Part shown: piece after piece, positions 16,118 to 23,600 of the stretch
Numbering within the stretch: position 1 is the stretch's first letter
Layout: each line of letters begins with the position of its first letter
NCBI GenBank assembly: GCA_014874475.1
Contig: JADBJJ010000032.1
Span: 186,001-250,000, forward strand
DNA from: Chloroflexota bacterium
GTDB lineage: Bacteria > Chloroflexota > Anaerolineae > B4-G1 > DUEL01
DNA length: 64,000 nucleotides
Direction of reading: 5' to 3'
Made by a program: the position numbers and the translations under genes
The notes under the pieces: generated by a model
Seen by the model: only the letters and a program-made list of their open reading frames with translations
Told to the model about the DNA's origin: nothing
Databases searched by the model: none

Positions 16118-16528
16118 CTACCGATAATGGGTCGCCAGATACTCCACCAGCACAGCCCGTTCCGCCTCTGTCAGTCGTGCTCCCCGCCGGATCATTCGGT
16201 CAACGGTCTGGTTCCACTCCTCCGCGGTTTTGCGGGCGCTTTCCACCCGCTCCAACCCATGACAGACCGCACACCGCTCTCGGAGCAGAGTCGCTCCGTC
16301 GGCCACCGGGCGGGCAGAGGGAGTAACTTCAGGAGACGGAGCGGCCGTCGGGAGAGTCGGTGTCTCCGTCCGACCGCCGCCGGCCTCCGGGCGGGCAGAG
16401 GGAGTAACTTCAGGAGACGGAGCGGCCGTCGGGGGAGTCGGCGTCTCCATCCGACCGCCGCATGCCGAAACCATGCTGACTACCACCAGGGCCAACACAA
16501 AGAACCAGAGATATCGTTTCCCAGCCAT
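16118..16528 (-). CDS. Lipoprotein c-type cytochrome with duplicated linker
   Basis: 136 residues. The signal peptide ends in the lipobox VSAC near residue 23. A linker made of two nearly identical 27-residue units follows (ETPTPPTAAPSPEVTPSARP and ETPTLPTAAPSPEVTPSARP). The C-terminal domain holds one heme c site, CAVCH, followed by WNQTVDRMIRRGARLTEAER, a small monoheme cytochrome pattern. Predicted outer-face electron carrier needing the Ccm or Ccs maturation system; ccmBCD lies 1.4 kb away. Starts 2 nt after the BY-kinase stop without its own Shine-Dalgarno, so translation is probably coupled. Confidence 0.8.
   Translation of the reverse strand: MAGKRYLWFFVLALVVVSMVSACGGRMETPTPPTAAPSPEVTPSARPEAGGGRTETPTLPTAAPSPEVTPSARPVADGATLLRERCAVCHGLERVESARKTAEEWNQTVDRMIRRGARLTEAERAVLVEYLATHYR
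16306..16461 (-). repeat. 81-bp tandem duplication inside cytochrome linker
   Basis: Two 75-nt matching blocks (16306-16380 and 16387-16461) with period 81 nt differ at about three positions, so the duplication is recent. Period is a multiple of three, keeping the frame (27 codons). Confidence 0.9.
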
Positions 16529-16530
16529 TG

Positions 16531-17187
16531 TTAGTAATACTGTCTGCGCGCCATCGCCGGGACATCGGTCAGAACTGCGCCGACGACCCGTAAGTGCGCT
16601 CGTTCCAGCAGTTCCCGCGCCTGGCGGGCCTGCTCGCGACGGGTGCGCCCGGCAGCAATCACCAGGAGGACCCCGTCCATCTTCATCCCCAAGACGGCCG
16701 CATCGGTGACCGCGAGGACCGGCGGCGCGTCAAAGACCAGAAAATCGGCCCGGGAACGGAGAAGAGCGATAATCTCTTCCATCCGGTGGGAGCCCAAGAG
16801 GTCAGCAGGGTTGGGTGGAAGCGGCCCGCTGGGAAGCAGCCACAGATTCTCCACGCCGACATCCACCAGCGGCGGCTCATCCCGCGCCTGGGAGTCCACA
16901 AACATCGTCGTCAGGCCGCGTTCGCCGGAAACACCGAAGATTTCATGCAGGACAGGTCGGCGCAGATCCGCATCCACCAGAATGGTGCGGCGCTCCCCCT
17001 GGGCCATCACCACCGCCAGATTCGCCGCCACAAGGGACTTCTCTTTCTCAGGGGACGGTGAGGTGACCACCAGCATCTCCACCGGTTGATCCAGGCCAGC
17101 AAAGGTCAGGTTGGTCCGCAACGTGCGGTATGCCTCCGCAACCGGTGAACGGGGGTCGGTGAGGGTAATCAGTTGAGGTTTGCTCAT
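16531..17187 (-). CDS. CpsD/BY-kinase-like P-loop ATPase with altered Walker A
   Basis: 218 residues. The tyrosine-kinase adaptor fold of exopolysaccharide systems (CpsD/CapB): SPVAEAYRTLRTNLTFAG at the N-terminus, ILVDADLRRPVLHEIFG (Walker A') and FLVFDAPPVLAVTDA (Walker B). The Walker A site reads SPSPEKEKSLVAANLA where the family has SxxPGEGKST, so both glycines are glutamates. The tail ends RRQYY, a minimal tyrosine cluster. Partner is the upstream Wzz-like gene, 18 bp away. ATP binding may be weakened; function as a structural partner is possible. Start at 17187 fits GGGAGA upstream. Confidence 0.82.
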   Translation of the reverse strand: MSKPQLITLTDPRSPVAEAYRTLRTNLTFAGLDQPVEMLVVTSPSPEKEKSLVAANLAVVMAQGERRTILVDADLRRPVLHEIFGVSGERGLTTMFVDSQARDEPPLVDVGVENLWLLPSGPLPPNPADLLGSHRMEEIIALLRSRADFLVFDAPPVLAVTDAAVLGMKMDGVLLVIAAGRTRREQARQARELLERAHLRVVGAVLTDVPAMARRQYY

Positions 17188-17205
17188 AGCATTGTCTCCC
17201 ATCGG

Positions 17206-17862
17206 TTATTCGGCCGGAGGAACGGTCCCCAATACAGCCAGACCCAACCATTGTTCCACGTCCTCAGGGGTGCGGATGGTGCCCGCTTCGGCCCATTCCA
17301 GGAAGAAAACGATGACGAAGGCGATGATCAGGCCGAGAATGAGGCCGGCAATGCCCATAATGGAAAGGCGGGGGGGCCAGGTCTGGGAATAGGTTGGCTC
17401 GTCCCGCAGTTCGGCAAAAACCCGGTCCTCTTTGCGCTGTTTTTGGTTTTCCTGATCCCGCCACTCTACCAGAAGGGTCGCCCAGGTCTTGGCAATGCGA
17501 TTGGCCTGCTCGCCGTCTGTATCCTCAATCTCAATCCGGATAATCATCCGGTCATCCTCGGCCGCGAAACGGGCATTGGCCCGCAACTGCTCCGGTTTCA
17601 TGTCCAGGCTCAGCCGGGTGAGCACCTCCTGGGCCCACTTGTTGGAGTCGGCAACACTCATATAGGAGCGGAGGAGCGTCTTGGCAGACTGGGTGAGGCC
17701 GAAATCAGGCCGGGCAGGCTGAATGATGACCTCAGCGGTAGATTGATAGACAGGAGTCTGGAGACGGCTGAAGGCAATAGCGCTGGCGGCTGTCGCCAGC
17801 ACCGCCACCAAGATAATCCACCACCGCTTACGCAGGATGCGGAGATAGAGGGAAAGTTCCAT
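17206..17862 (-). CDS. Wzz/CapA polysaccharide chain-length determinant
   Basis: 218 residues. Wzz-type polysaccharide co-polymerase: N-terminal LSLYLRILRKRWWIILVAVL then a membrane segment, PVYQSTAEVIIQPARPDFGL, a periplasmic helical region, and a second membrane segment near residue 170 (GIAGLILGLIIAFVIVFFLE). The Pro-rich PRLSIMG before it is typical. Works with the BY-kinase encoded next to control glycan length. AGGAGGTGAT sits before the ATG at 17862. Confidence 0.85.
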   Translation of the reverse strand: MELSLYLRILRKRWWIILVAVLATAASAIAFSRLQTPVYQSTAEVIIQPARPDFGLTQSAKTLLRSYMSVADSNKWAQEVLTRLSLDMKPEQLRANARFAAEDDRMIIRIEIEDTDGEQANRIAKTWATLLVEWRDQENQKQRKEDRVFAELRDEPTYSQTWPPRLSIMGIAGLILGLIIAFVIVFFLEWAEAGTIRTPEDVEQWLGLAVLGTVPPAE

Positions 17863-17947
17863 CGGTATCACCTCCTTCCAGGTGGGTTTATTTTACCACG
17901 AGAAGAGATGAGCGCAACATCCAGTTGCCGCATTCGGCATTCTGCGG

Positions 17948-17953
17948 TATACT
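17948..17953 (+). promoter_or_regulatory. -10 box of ccm operon
   Basis: TATACT ends 9 nt before the ccmB ATG with no clear -35 and no Shine-Dalgarno, suggesting a leaderless transcript. Confidence 0.4.
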
Positions 17954-17962
17954 CTCTCCACG

Positions 17963-18634
17963 ATGGAATTCCTGGGTAAGATGTGGGCCATCGTCGTCAA
18001 AGATATGGCAGCAGAGTGGCACACCCGCGAGATCGTCAGCGCCATGCTGGTCTTCGCGGTGCTGTCGCTCCTGGTCTTCAGTTTCGCCCTGGACCTGCGC
18101 GGGGCAACGGCCCGCGCTGCGGCGCCCGGCGTCCTCTGGGCCACTGTCGCCTTCGCCGGCACCCTGGGCCTGAGCCGCTCCCTGGTCCGGGAGCAACAGA
18201 CCGGCTGTATAGACGGCCTGCTGTTGGCGCCGGTGGACCGGACGGCCATATTCTTCGGCAAAGCGCTGGGGAATCTTCTCTTCATCTTCATCGCGGAAGC
18301 CGTCCTGCTGCCCCTGTTTGCCGGGCTGTTCAACGTCCCGCTGCTGCGCCCGGAAGTGTTGCTGGTGACCCTCCTGGGGACAGTGGGGTACGCTGCCGTG
18401 GGGACGCTGCTGGCAGCCATTGCGGTGAACACTCGGGCCCGCGAGGTCCTGCTGCCCGTCCTGCTCCTTCCCCTGGCCTTCCCTGTCCTCATCGCCGCTG
18501 TCCAGACCATCGGCGCGCTGCTGGAAGGAGGGACTCTGGCAGAAGCGGGTGGCTGGCTCCGCCTCATTATCGTCTACGACTTGGTGATTCTGGCTGTCGC
18601 CATGCTGACATTCGGGTACGTTCTGGAGGAATAA
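17963..18634 (+). CDS. ccmB: Heme exporter membrane protein CcmB
   Basis: 223 residues with about six membrane segments. CcmB-type permease of the cytochrome c maturation ABC complex. Seen: IVVKDMAAEWHTREIVSAML at the N-terminus (family KDLxxExRxRE), then SLVREQQTGCIDGLLLAPVD and AIFFGKALGNLLF. The ATPase CcmA is not adjacent: this is the first gene of the operon. Followed by a hairpin and then ccmC. Confidence 0.9.
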   Translation: MEFLGKMWAIVVKDMAAEWHTREIVSAMLVFAVLSLLVFSFALDLRGATARAAAPGVLWATVAFAGTLGLSRSLVREQQTGCIDGLLLAPVDRTAIFFGKALGNLLFIFIAEAVLLPLFAGLFNVPLLRPEVLLVTLLGTVGYAAVGTLLAAIAVNTRAREVLLPVLLLPLAFPVLIAAVQTIGALLEGGTLAEAGGWLRLIIVYDLVILAVAMLTFGYVLEE

Positions 18635-18637
18635 CGC

Positions 18638-18662
18638 GCCAGGCACTCACAGAAGTGCCCGG
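18638..18662 (+). terminator. Intercistronic hairpin between ccmB and ccmC (dispersed hairpin family)
   Basis: GCCAGGCACT / AGTGCCCGGC with one A-C mismatch and a short loop. No T-run follows, so it may stabilise the ccmB message or weakly attenuate ccmCD. Confidence 0.5.
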
Positions 18663-18689
18663 CCCATTTCTGACCATCGGGAGGAGGAT

Positions 18690-19364
18690 ATGAACCGTCA
18701 TCGCGACATTCCCGGTTTCATTCTGGCTCTGGCCTCTGCCGTTGTCGTCCTGACTGCCCTGGGGATGGTCTTCCTCTACGCCCCCCGGGAGGCCACGATG
18801 GGAGATGTCCAGCGCATCTTCTACTTCCACGTCTCCTCGGCGTGGGTGGGCTTCTTCGCCTTCTTCGTCACCTTCCTGGCGGGCATCCTGTACCTGATCC
18901 GGGGGGAGCGTCGGTGGGACATCCTGGCCCTCTCCTCGGTGGAGGTCGGGCTGACCTTTATCACAATGGCCGTGATAACCGGCTCTCTGTGGGCGCGGCC
19001 AGTCTGGGGGACGTACTGGACCTGGGAGCCCCGGCTGACCATCTCGGCGGTCCAACTGCTCATCTACATCGCCTACGGGATGTTGCGCCGGGCGGTGGAA
19101 GGGCCGGAGCGCCAGGCCCGTTTCGCCGCCGTCTACGGCATCGTCGCCTTTGTGACGGTGCCACTCTCCTGGTTCGCTATCCGCTGGTGGCGCACTATCC
19201 ATCCGGAGATTCTCAGCGGCGGAGATATGGCCCTCACCCCCCGCATGGTGCAGACGCTGCTGGTCTCGCTGGCCGCGTTCACCCTGCTTTACGCAACACT
19301 CCTGCGCCAGCGCATCCGCCTGGAGCGCTTCGCCGATCGGCTGGCCCTCCTGCGCCGGGAGTGA
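18690..19364 (+). CDS. ccmC: Cytochrome c biogenesis protein CcmC
   Basis: 224 residues, six membrane segments. CcmC presents heme to CcmE. Seen: QRIFYFHVSSAWVGFFAFF (first conserved His), the tryptophan-rich heme motif WGTYWTWEPRLT near residue 110 and the second His in WRTIHPEIL near 170. GGGAGGAGGAT precedes the ATG. ccmD follows. Confidence 0.95.
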   Translation: MNRHRDIPGFILALASAVVVLTALGMVFLYAPREATMGDVQRIFYFHVSSAWVGFFAFFVTFLAGILYLIRGERRWDILALSSVEVGLTFITMAVITGSLWARPVWGTYWTWEPRLTISAVQLLIYIAYGMLRRAVEGPERQARFAAVYGIVAFVTVPLSWFAIRWWRTIHPEILSGGDMALTPRMVQTLLVSLAAFTLLYATLLRQRIRLERFADRLALLRRE

Positions 19365-19414
19365 GGGGACTTCTGCATCTCTGCGTGAGCGCCAATCTCT
19401 TCAGGAGGAGAGAA

Positions 19415-19576
19415 ATGCTGATTTATCTGGCTGCTGCCTATGCGGTTTTCTGGGTGCTGACATTCGCTCTGGTTTTCTCCATCTGGGCCCGTCAGCGGCG
19501 GATGGAGCAGGAGTTGCGGACCCTACAGGAAGCGCGAAAGTCGGGAGCCGACCGCCCGTCCGGACTGCCGGGCTAA
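19415..19576 (+). CDS. ccmD: CcmD-like small membrane protein
   Basis: 53 residues: one membrane segment (LIYLAAAYAVFWVLTFALVF) followed by a basic stretch and a short hydrophilic tail, as in CcmD, which holds CcmC and heme in the Ccm complex. AGGAGGAGAGAA directly before the ATG. Assignment rests on size, topology and position after ccmC. Confidence 0.75.
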   Translation: MLIYLAAAYAVFWVLTFALVFSIWARQRRMEQELRTLQEARKSGADRPSGLPG

Positions 19577-19609
19577 TATTCCGCCCACTGGGATCGTTGG
19601 ACTTGGCGG

Positions 19610-19815
19610 CCTTTCACCCCCAATGGTGTTTCTATAGTTAGGGGTGAAGGGAGGGAGCAACCTCTGTGTCTAAAGATTCAGATTGGAGAGAGCGGGAGTC
19701 CGGTCAATGAGCGGTAGTCTCCCTCCCGAGGGTTATGGTGCGGCGTGAAACCCAACTCCGGTCGCGACGACCGGGTACGAATACGGGCGACGGCGCATAA
19801 GGTGCGCCGCCGCCC
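19610..19815. other. Hairpin-rich element, possible structured RNA or IS200/IS605-type end
   Basis: The 255-bp gap between convergent genes holds four successive hairpins. CCTTTCACCCC/GGGGTGAAGGG at 19610-19651 has one G-T pair. CGGGAG/CTCCCG is at 19693-19728. CCGGTCG-CGA-CGACCGG at 19758-19774 is perfect. GGGCGACGGCGCA/TGCGCCGCCGCCC at 19785-19815 has one mismatch. No gene. The order resembles the omega-RNA and right end of TnpB-type elements whose gene has been lost, but no known RNA family was recognised. Confidence 0.35.
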
Positions 19816-19831
19816 GCATCCCCGCTCTCCA

Positions 19832-21211
19832 TTATTCCGGCAGGCCGGAAATCTCAAAGACGTAGCCCAGAATCGTCACCACACAGGACGAGGCTCGGGG
19901 CCGAGCAAACTGCAATTCCACCTCCCGCTCCTCGCCCGCCCCGATCTCCCAGGGCAGCGGCGGCGCCGCCACCTGCAACTCGCCCGGCCCAGCGCGCGAA
20001 CTCAGCGCGATCTCCCTCTCGGTCACTCTCAGCACCGCCGTCCCCCGGTTGCGCACCCGGGCGACGACATGCAGCACCTGGCCTCCCTCCCCCAGAAACG
20101 CCTGGGTGACCTCCACCTCCGCCTCCGCCATTCCGGCAGGCGGCGGGGTGTAGGGAAGGGAGAATCGGGCCCGTAACTCAGACGCCGCCTGAGGGCTGAA
20201 AACCCAGGTCAGCGCAGGTCCAGCGATCGCCTCGGGAACCACGTAGGCAAACGTCCCCTCCGCTGTCCCCCCTGCAGGAATCTCCTCCGGCAGCGAGCCG
20301 TACCTTCCCCTCCCAGCCAGAGAAGGGGAAGGGAGATACCGGTTGCCATCCCCGTCCAGCAGTTCGGCCACAAAATCGCGCGGGAAGAGAGAGACTGTCC
20401 CGTCGTTCTCCACCGTCACTTCCACGAAATAGGCCACCGTCCCCGCCGGCAGGTCGGGCAGCCCTCGCTCCGCGTGCCCTTCCGCGACCGTCACCCGCGC
20501 AGTCCCCACCTGTACCGGCTGCCCGGAGCCAGCCGTAGGACTGCCCGCCGGGGGGGTCGGTTCTATCAGTTCCTGAAAACCCGCCTCCACCGCCAGACGT
20601 CCTTCCCCTTCATCCAGCACCACCATCGTCAGGCCGGGACGGGACTGAGAGAAGAGGGACGGGTCGTCCGGAGTGACCGTCTTCTGCTGGACCACCCGGA
20701 AGGTCAAACGGGCCCCGCTGGAGAGACGAAGCCCAATCTCATCCCCCTCTCGTAGCCCATCAACCAGGGCCCGGTTTTCATCCGTCGGCTCCAGGCCCAA
20801 CACGTAATGGATGACCGTACCATAGGCCCAGAAAGCCACTCCGGTATCGGACTCTGGAACATTCCAGATGCCCTCCTCCACCCGCACCGACTGTACCGGG
20901 AAAGTGCGCCCCCCCACCTCCAGGGAGATGGGGACAGGCAGGGAGACCTGAGTATTGCCAATTTCGGCCACCGGTGCTGCAGGGACGGGCAGAGGGCTCA
21001 GGCCTGGAATGATCCGTGTGACGGAAAGGGGAATCCCCCCCGGATGGCGAGGGAAGAGGACAGGGCGCAGGGCCAGCAGGGTCACCAGCGTGATGAGCAG
21101 AATGGCCACCCCGATCCCTCCCAGCCAGAGGGCAACGGGAGGAATGCGCGCAATATATCTCTTCCGACGGGAGGGCGAGGGAGCAGGGGAAACAGGACCG
21201 GGTTCTTCCAT
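19832..21211 (-). CDS. Membrane-anchored surface protein with sortase-like domain
   Basis: 459 residues. A basic N-terminus and one membrane segment near residues 27-50 are followed by an extracytoplasmic sortase-like domain at about 95-215: IWNVPESDTGVAFWAYGT (compare the sortase H-G-T/S region), LREGDEIGLRLSSG, RLTFRVVQQKTVTP, and RPGLTMVVLDEGEGRLAVEA where active sortases have LTLVTC before the strand. The catalytic cysteine is absent. Two beta-rich domains resembling DUF4352/CARDB follow to the end. Probably a structural or binding surface protein rather than an enzyme. Overlaps the stop of the upstream gene by one base. Confidence 0.65.
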   Translation of the reverse strand: MEEPGPVSPAPSPSRRKRYIARIPPVALWLGGIGVAILLITLVTLLALRPVLFPRHPGGIPLSVTRIIPGLSPLPVPAAPVAEIGNTQVSLPVPISLEVGGRTFPVQSVRVEEGIWNVPESDTGVAFWAYGTVIHYVLGLEPTDENRALVDGLREGDEIGLRLSSGARLTFRVVQQKTVTPDDPSLFSQSRPGLTMVVLDEGEGRLAVEAGFQELIEPTPPAGSPTAGSGQPVQVGTARVTVAEGHAERGLPDLPAGTVAYFVEVTVENDGTVSLFPRDFVAELLDGDGNRYLPSPSLAGRGRYGSLPEEIPAGGTAEGTFAYVVPEAIAGPALTWVFSPQAASELRARFSLPYTPPPAGMAEAEVEVTQAFLGEGGQVLHVVARVRNRGTAVLRVTEREIALSSRAGPGELQVAAPPLPWEIGAGEEREVELQFARPRASSCVVTILGYVFEISGLPE

Positions 21212-22731
21212 TACGGGCTCCCCGCGGGTAATGCGATGCGGATATAAACGCTGGCCCCTTCCCCTTCAACAACCCGGCTGATGCCCAGGTAAGGGACGAC
21301 AATGCGGACAGCCCCCCGGACGGCAGCAGTGAACCGCAGCCGTCCCATCTCGTCGGTCACCCCTTCGGTGACCTGCTCGCCGGTGAGGGTGTCGTAGGCC
21401 AGGATGCGTAATCCTGCCACCCCCTCTCCGGCCCCGGGACTCCGGTCGTTGTTGGTGTCGTAGTAGACCAGAATATCCAGCGGGACAAACCGGGGAGAAG
21501 GAGTCACCCCTGGGGGCGGAGGCGTGGGAGTGGAGATCAACCGCACGGAGAGATCCGCGCCCGTAGACGGAGTGGCCGTGGGGGGCGGAGAGGTGAACGT
21601 CTCCGGCGTGGGCGTCCAGTCTTTCGGCACCGGCGTGGCTGTGGGCGGCCGGGGCGTCGCTGTGGGCGCCGGAGTCGGCAGTCCGGGGACCTCTACCGTA
21701 CATCGCAGGCTGTAGGTGCTGTTCTGGACCTCGGAGTATGGGAACCGTCCGCCGTGTCCCACCAGAACGTAGAGCCACCCCTCATAGGTGGAGAGGTAAG
21801 AAATCCGGCTTCGGTAGTCCCCTGGCGTCACATCGTCGTTGCCACCCAAGCCATTGCGGTTGTGGTCATAGATGATGATGTTGGTATCCAGACCGGGGGC
21901 CAGGTTCAATGTCTCGCAAGTGTAGAGGAGACCCGGTTTCACCCAGAGTTTAAAGAAGTCGTTGTCCTGGGTCGTTCCGCCCCAGGGGATAAAATTCAGA
22001 TTGTCGTAGGTGACGCCAGCGGCAATAGTGGCAGCGCGATCAAAATCGTAGTTGGGCTCAAAGCGATCCACACCAGACAATGGGGTAGGAGGTGGCGGGG
22101 TAGCGGTTCCCGTTGGCGTGGGCGTCGCCGTTGGCGTGGGCGTCGCCGTTGGCGTGGGCGTCGGCGCGGCAGCGTTCGCATCCAGACGGTATGTGCCGCC
22201 GCTGCACTGATGGCTGATCTGGAAAACCTTGAAGTAGAACGGCCCGGTAGACCCAGCAACCATCGTGACGCGCGCCAGGTTGCCATCCAGGGGATTGGCG
22301 TCCGTTATGATGGGCGTCCGAGCCGCATCGTAGACAATGATGCCCAGGTTGTAGTTTCCCAAGCCATCCGGGGCTGCAATGACCTCGTAGGTCCAGCCGA
22401 GGACGGCATTATCCAACCGGAAGTAGTCTTCGCTCGGATTTTTCGCCTCTCCGGGGACGCCCTGCACCAGGGCCAGGCCAGTATAATCGGCCAGGATGGC
22501 TGCCGTATCAAAGGAGTTGTTGCCGGGGATACTATCCGTCGTGGTAACGGCAAGGGTGCAGGTAATAAGATTCGCGTGGAGAGCGGGCTGGAAGCGTAAG
22601 GGGTCCACCTGGTCAGGCCGAGCCGCCAGAGAATCGGTTGTACGGAGGGACTGGAAGGTGAGAAGCAGGAGAAAGAGAGCAGTTATCCCCAGAACCACTC
22701 CCCCCAACGACAACGGACGAACTCGTACCAT
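21211..22731 (-). CDS. Secreted protein with PPC-like domains and SdrD-B-like C-terminus
   Basis: 506 residues. One N-terminal membrane segment (GGVVLGITALFLLLLTF). Two beta-sandwich units of the bacterial pre-peptidase C-terminal (PPC) kind follow: NNSFDTAAILADY with DYFRLDNAVLGWTYEV, and DRFEPNYDFDRAATIAAG with DNDFFKLWVKPGLLYTCETL. They are joined by (TP)n linkers and followed by an SdrD-B/CNA-like module (DILVYYDTNNDRSPGAGEGV, AGLRILAYDT). Surface-exposed, probably adhesive or matrix-like. First gene of a two-gene unit with the sortase-like protein. Start at 22731 is supported by GGGAGA and a promoter 43 nt upstream of it. Confidence 0.75.
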   Translation of the reverse strand: MVRVRPLSLGGVVLGITALFLLLLTFQSLRTTDSLAARPDQVDPLRFQPALHANLITCTLAVTTTDSIPGNNSFDTAAILADYTGLALVQGVPGEAKNPSEDYFRLDNAVLGWTYEVIAAPDGLGNYNLGIIVYDAARTPIITDANPLDGNLARVTMVAGSTGPFYFKVFQISHQCSGGTYRLDANAAAPTPTPTATPTPTATPTPTGTATPPPPTPLSGVDRFEPNYDFDRAATIAAGVTYDNLNFIPWGGTTQDNDFFKLWVKPGLLYTCETLNLAPGLDTNIIIYDHNRNGLGGNDDVTPGDYRSRISYLSTYEGWLYVLVGHGGRFPYSEVQNSTYSLRCTVEVPGLPTPAPTATPRPPTATPVPKDWTPTPETFTSPPPTATPSTGADLSVRLISTPTPPPPGVTPSPRFVPLDILVYYDTNNDRSPGAGEGVAGLRILAYDTLTGEQVTEGVTDEMGRLRFTAAVRGAVRIVVPYLGISRVVEGEGASVYIRIALPAGSP

Positions 22732-22780
22732 CGTTCTCCCTTCGGCCAGGCAGAGTCTACCAACCAGCCGGGCCACTTTT

Positions 22781-22808
22781 GTTATACCACAAAACCGGTC
22801 GGCGTCAA
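22781..22808 (-). promoter_or_regulatory. Promoter of the surface-protein operon
   Basis: Minus strand TTGACG (22803-22808), 16-nt spacer, TATAAC (22781-22786). Confidence 0.6.
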
Positions 22809-22811
22809 GTT

Positions 22812-23600
22812 TTATAGCCGGTCGCCGGGAAGTCGTCGGCGATCAATCTTCAGGAGCCCCAGCGCAACGGCGGCAGCCATTATCCCCAGGCCAGCCCACT
22901 GGAGGGCCGAGAGGCCGCTAACCAGAGGGGGCGCGTCCCTTCGCAGAAAACCCAAGGCAAATTCCCCCAGGCCGTAGAGAGCCAGCCACATAGGAGCCAC
23001 TCTTGCGGTTGCCCCACCGGTTGCCCATCCCCGCCGCGCAGCCCAGAGGGTCAGGGCCAGCATCACGGCCCCCCACCCCATCCCCAGTACCGGCACGGCG
23101 ACGCGCGGGGCCCGCAGACCGTAGAGGTCGGGAAGGTCCGCGCTGAAGACCCAGAGCAGGCCGTCATCGGGCCAGGTCTCCCGGCCGCAGGCGCACCCGG
23201 CCCGCAGACAGCCCAGATAGGCCGCGATCAGTACCACCGCCGCGCCCGGCGCCAGCGCATCCCAGAGGAGCCCAGGGGCTCGCCGACGGATGCAGGCCAG
23301 TATCCCCGCCCCTACCACCCCGCCGACCACGACCCCCGGGGCGGAGAGGCCGCCCTGCCAGAACGCCAGCGCTGCCATCGGCTGCTCCCGGAAGTAGGCC
23401 AGATGCGCCGCGACGTAGACCAGGCGCCCCAAGAGCAACCCGCCGATCGCTGCCGCCAGTGCGCCGTCCAACACAACGGACGCAGACAATCCACTCCGAC
23501 GTCCGACCCAGAAAGCCAGCGCCGTTCCCAGCAGCACCCCAGCCGCCAGCGCGGCCCCATAGTCGGGCAGGGACAGGCGAGAGAGGAAGTCAAGGGCCAT
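22812..23600 (-). CDS. Prolipoprotein diacylglyceryl transferase-like membrane protein
   Basis: 262 residues, about seven membrane segments. Lgt-like: LLLGRLVYVAAHLAYFREQP, LAFWQGGLSAPGVVVGG (Lgt has WxGGxSxxGG) and AAYLGCLRAGCACGRETWP. Lgt transfers diacylglycerol to the lipobox cysteine. The conserved His of the HG dipeptide after the WxGG motif is not seen and the protein is short, so it may be a paralogue with altered function. Overlaps the downstream end of the methyltransferase gene by 11 bp. Confidence 0.65.
   Translation of the reverse strand: MALDFLSRLSLPDYGAALAAGVLLGTALAFWVGRRSGLSASVVLDGALAAAIGGLLLGRLVYVAAHLAYFREQPMAALAFWQGGLSAPGVVVGGVVGAGILACIRRRAPGLLWDALAPGAAVVLIAAYLGCLRAGCACGRETWPDDGLLWVFSADLPDLYGLRAPRVAVPVLGMGWGAVMLALTLWAARRGWATGGATARVAPMWLALYGLGEFALGFLRRDAPPLVSGLSALQWAGLGIMAAAVALGLLKIDRRRLPGDRL

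Noticed and set aside
19577-19831. Group II intron start at GTGCGGCGTGAAACC
   Set aside because: The GTGCG start-like sequence is too short, and no domain V (AGC...GUUC type) or reverse transcriptase is nearby.
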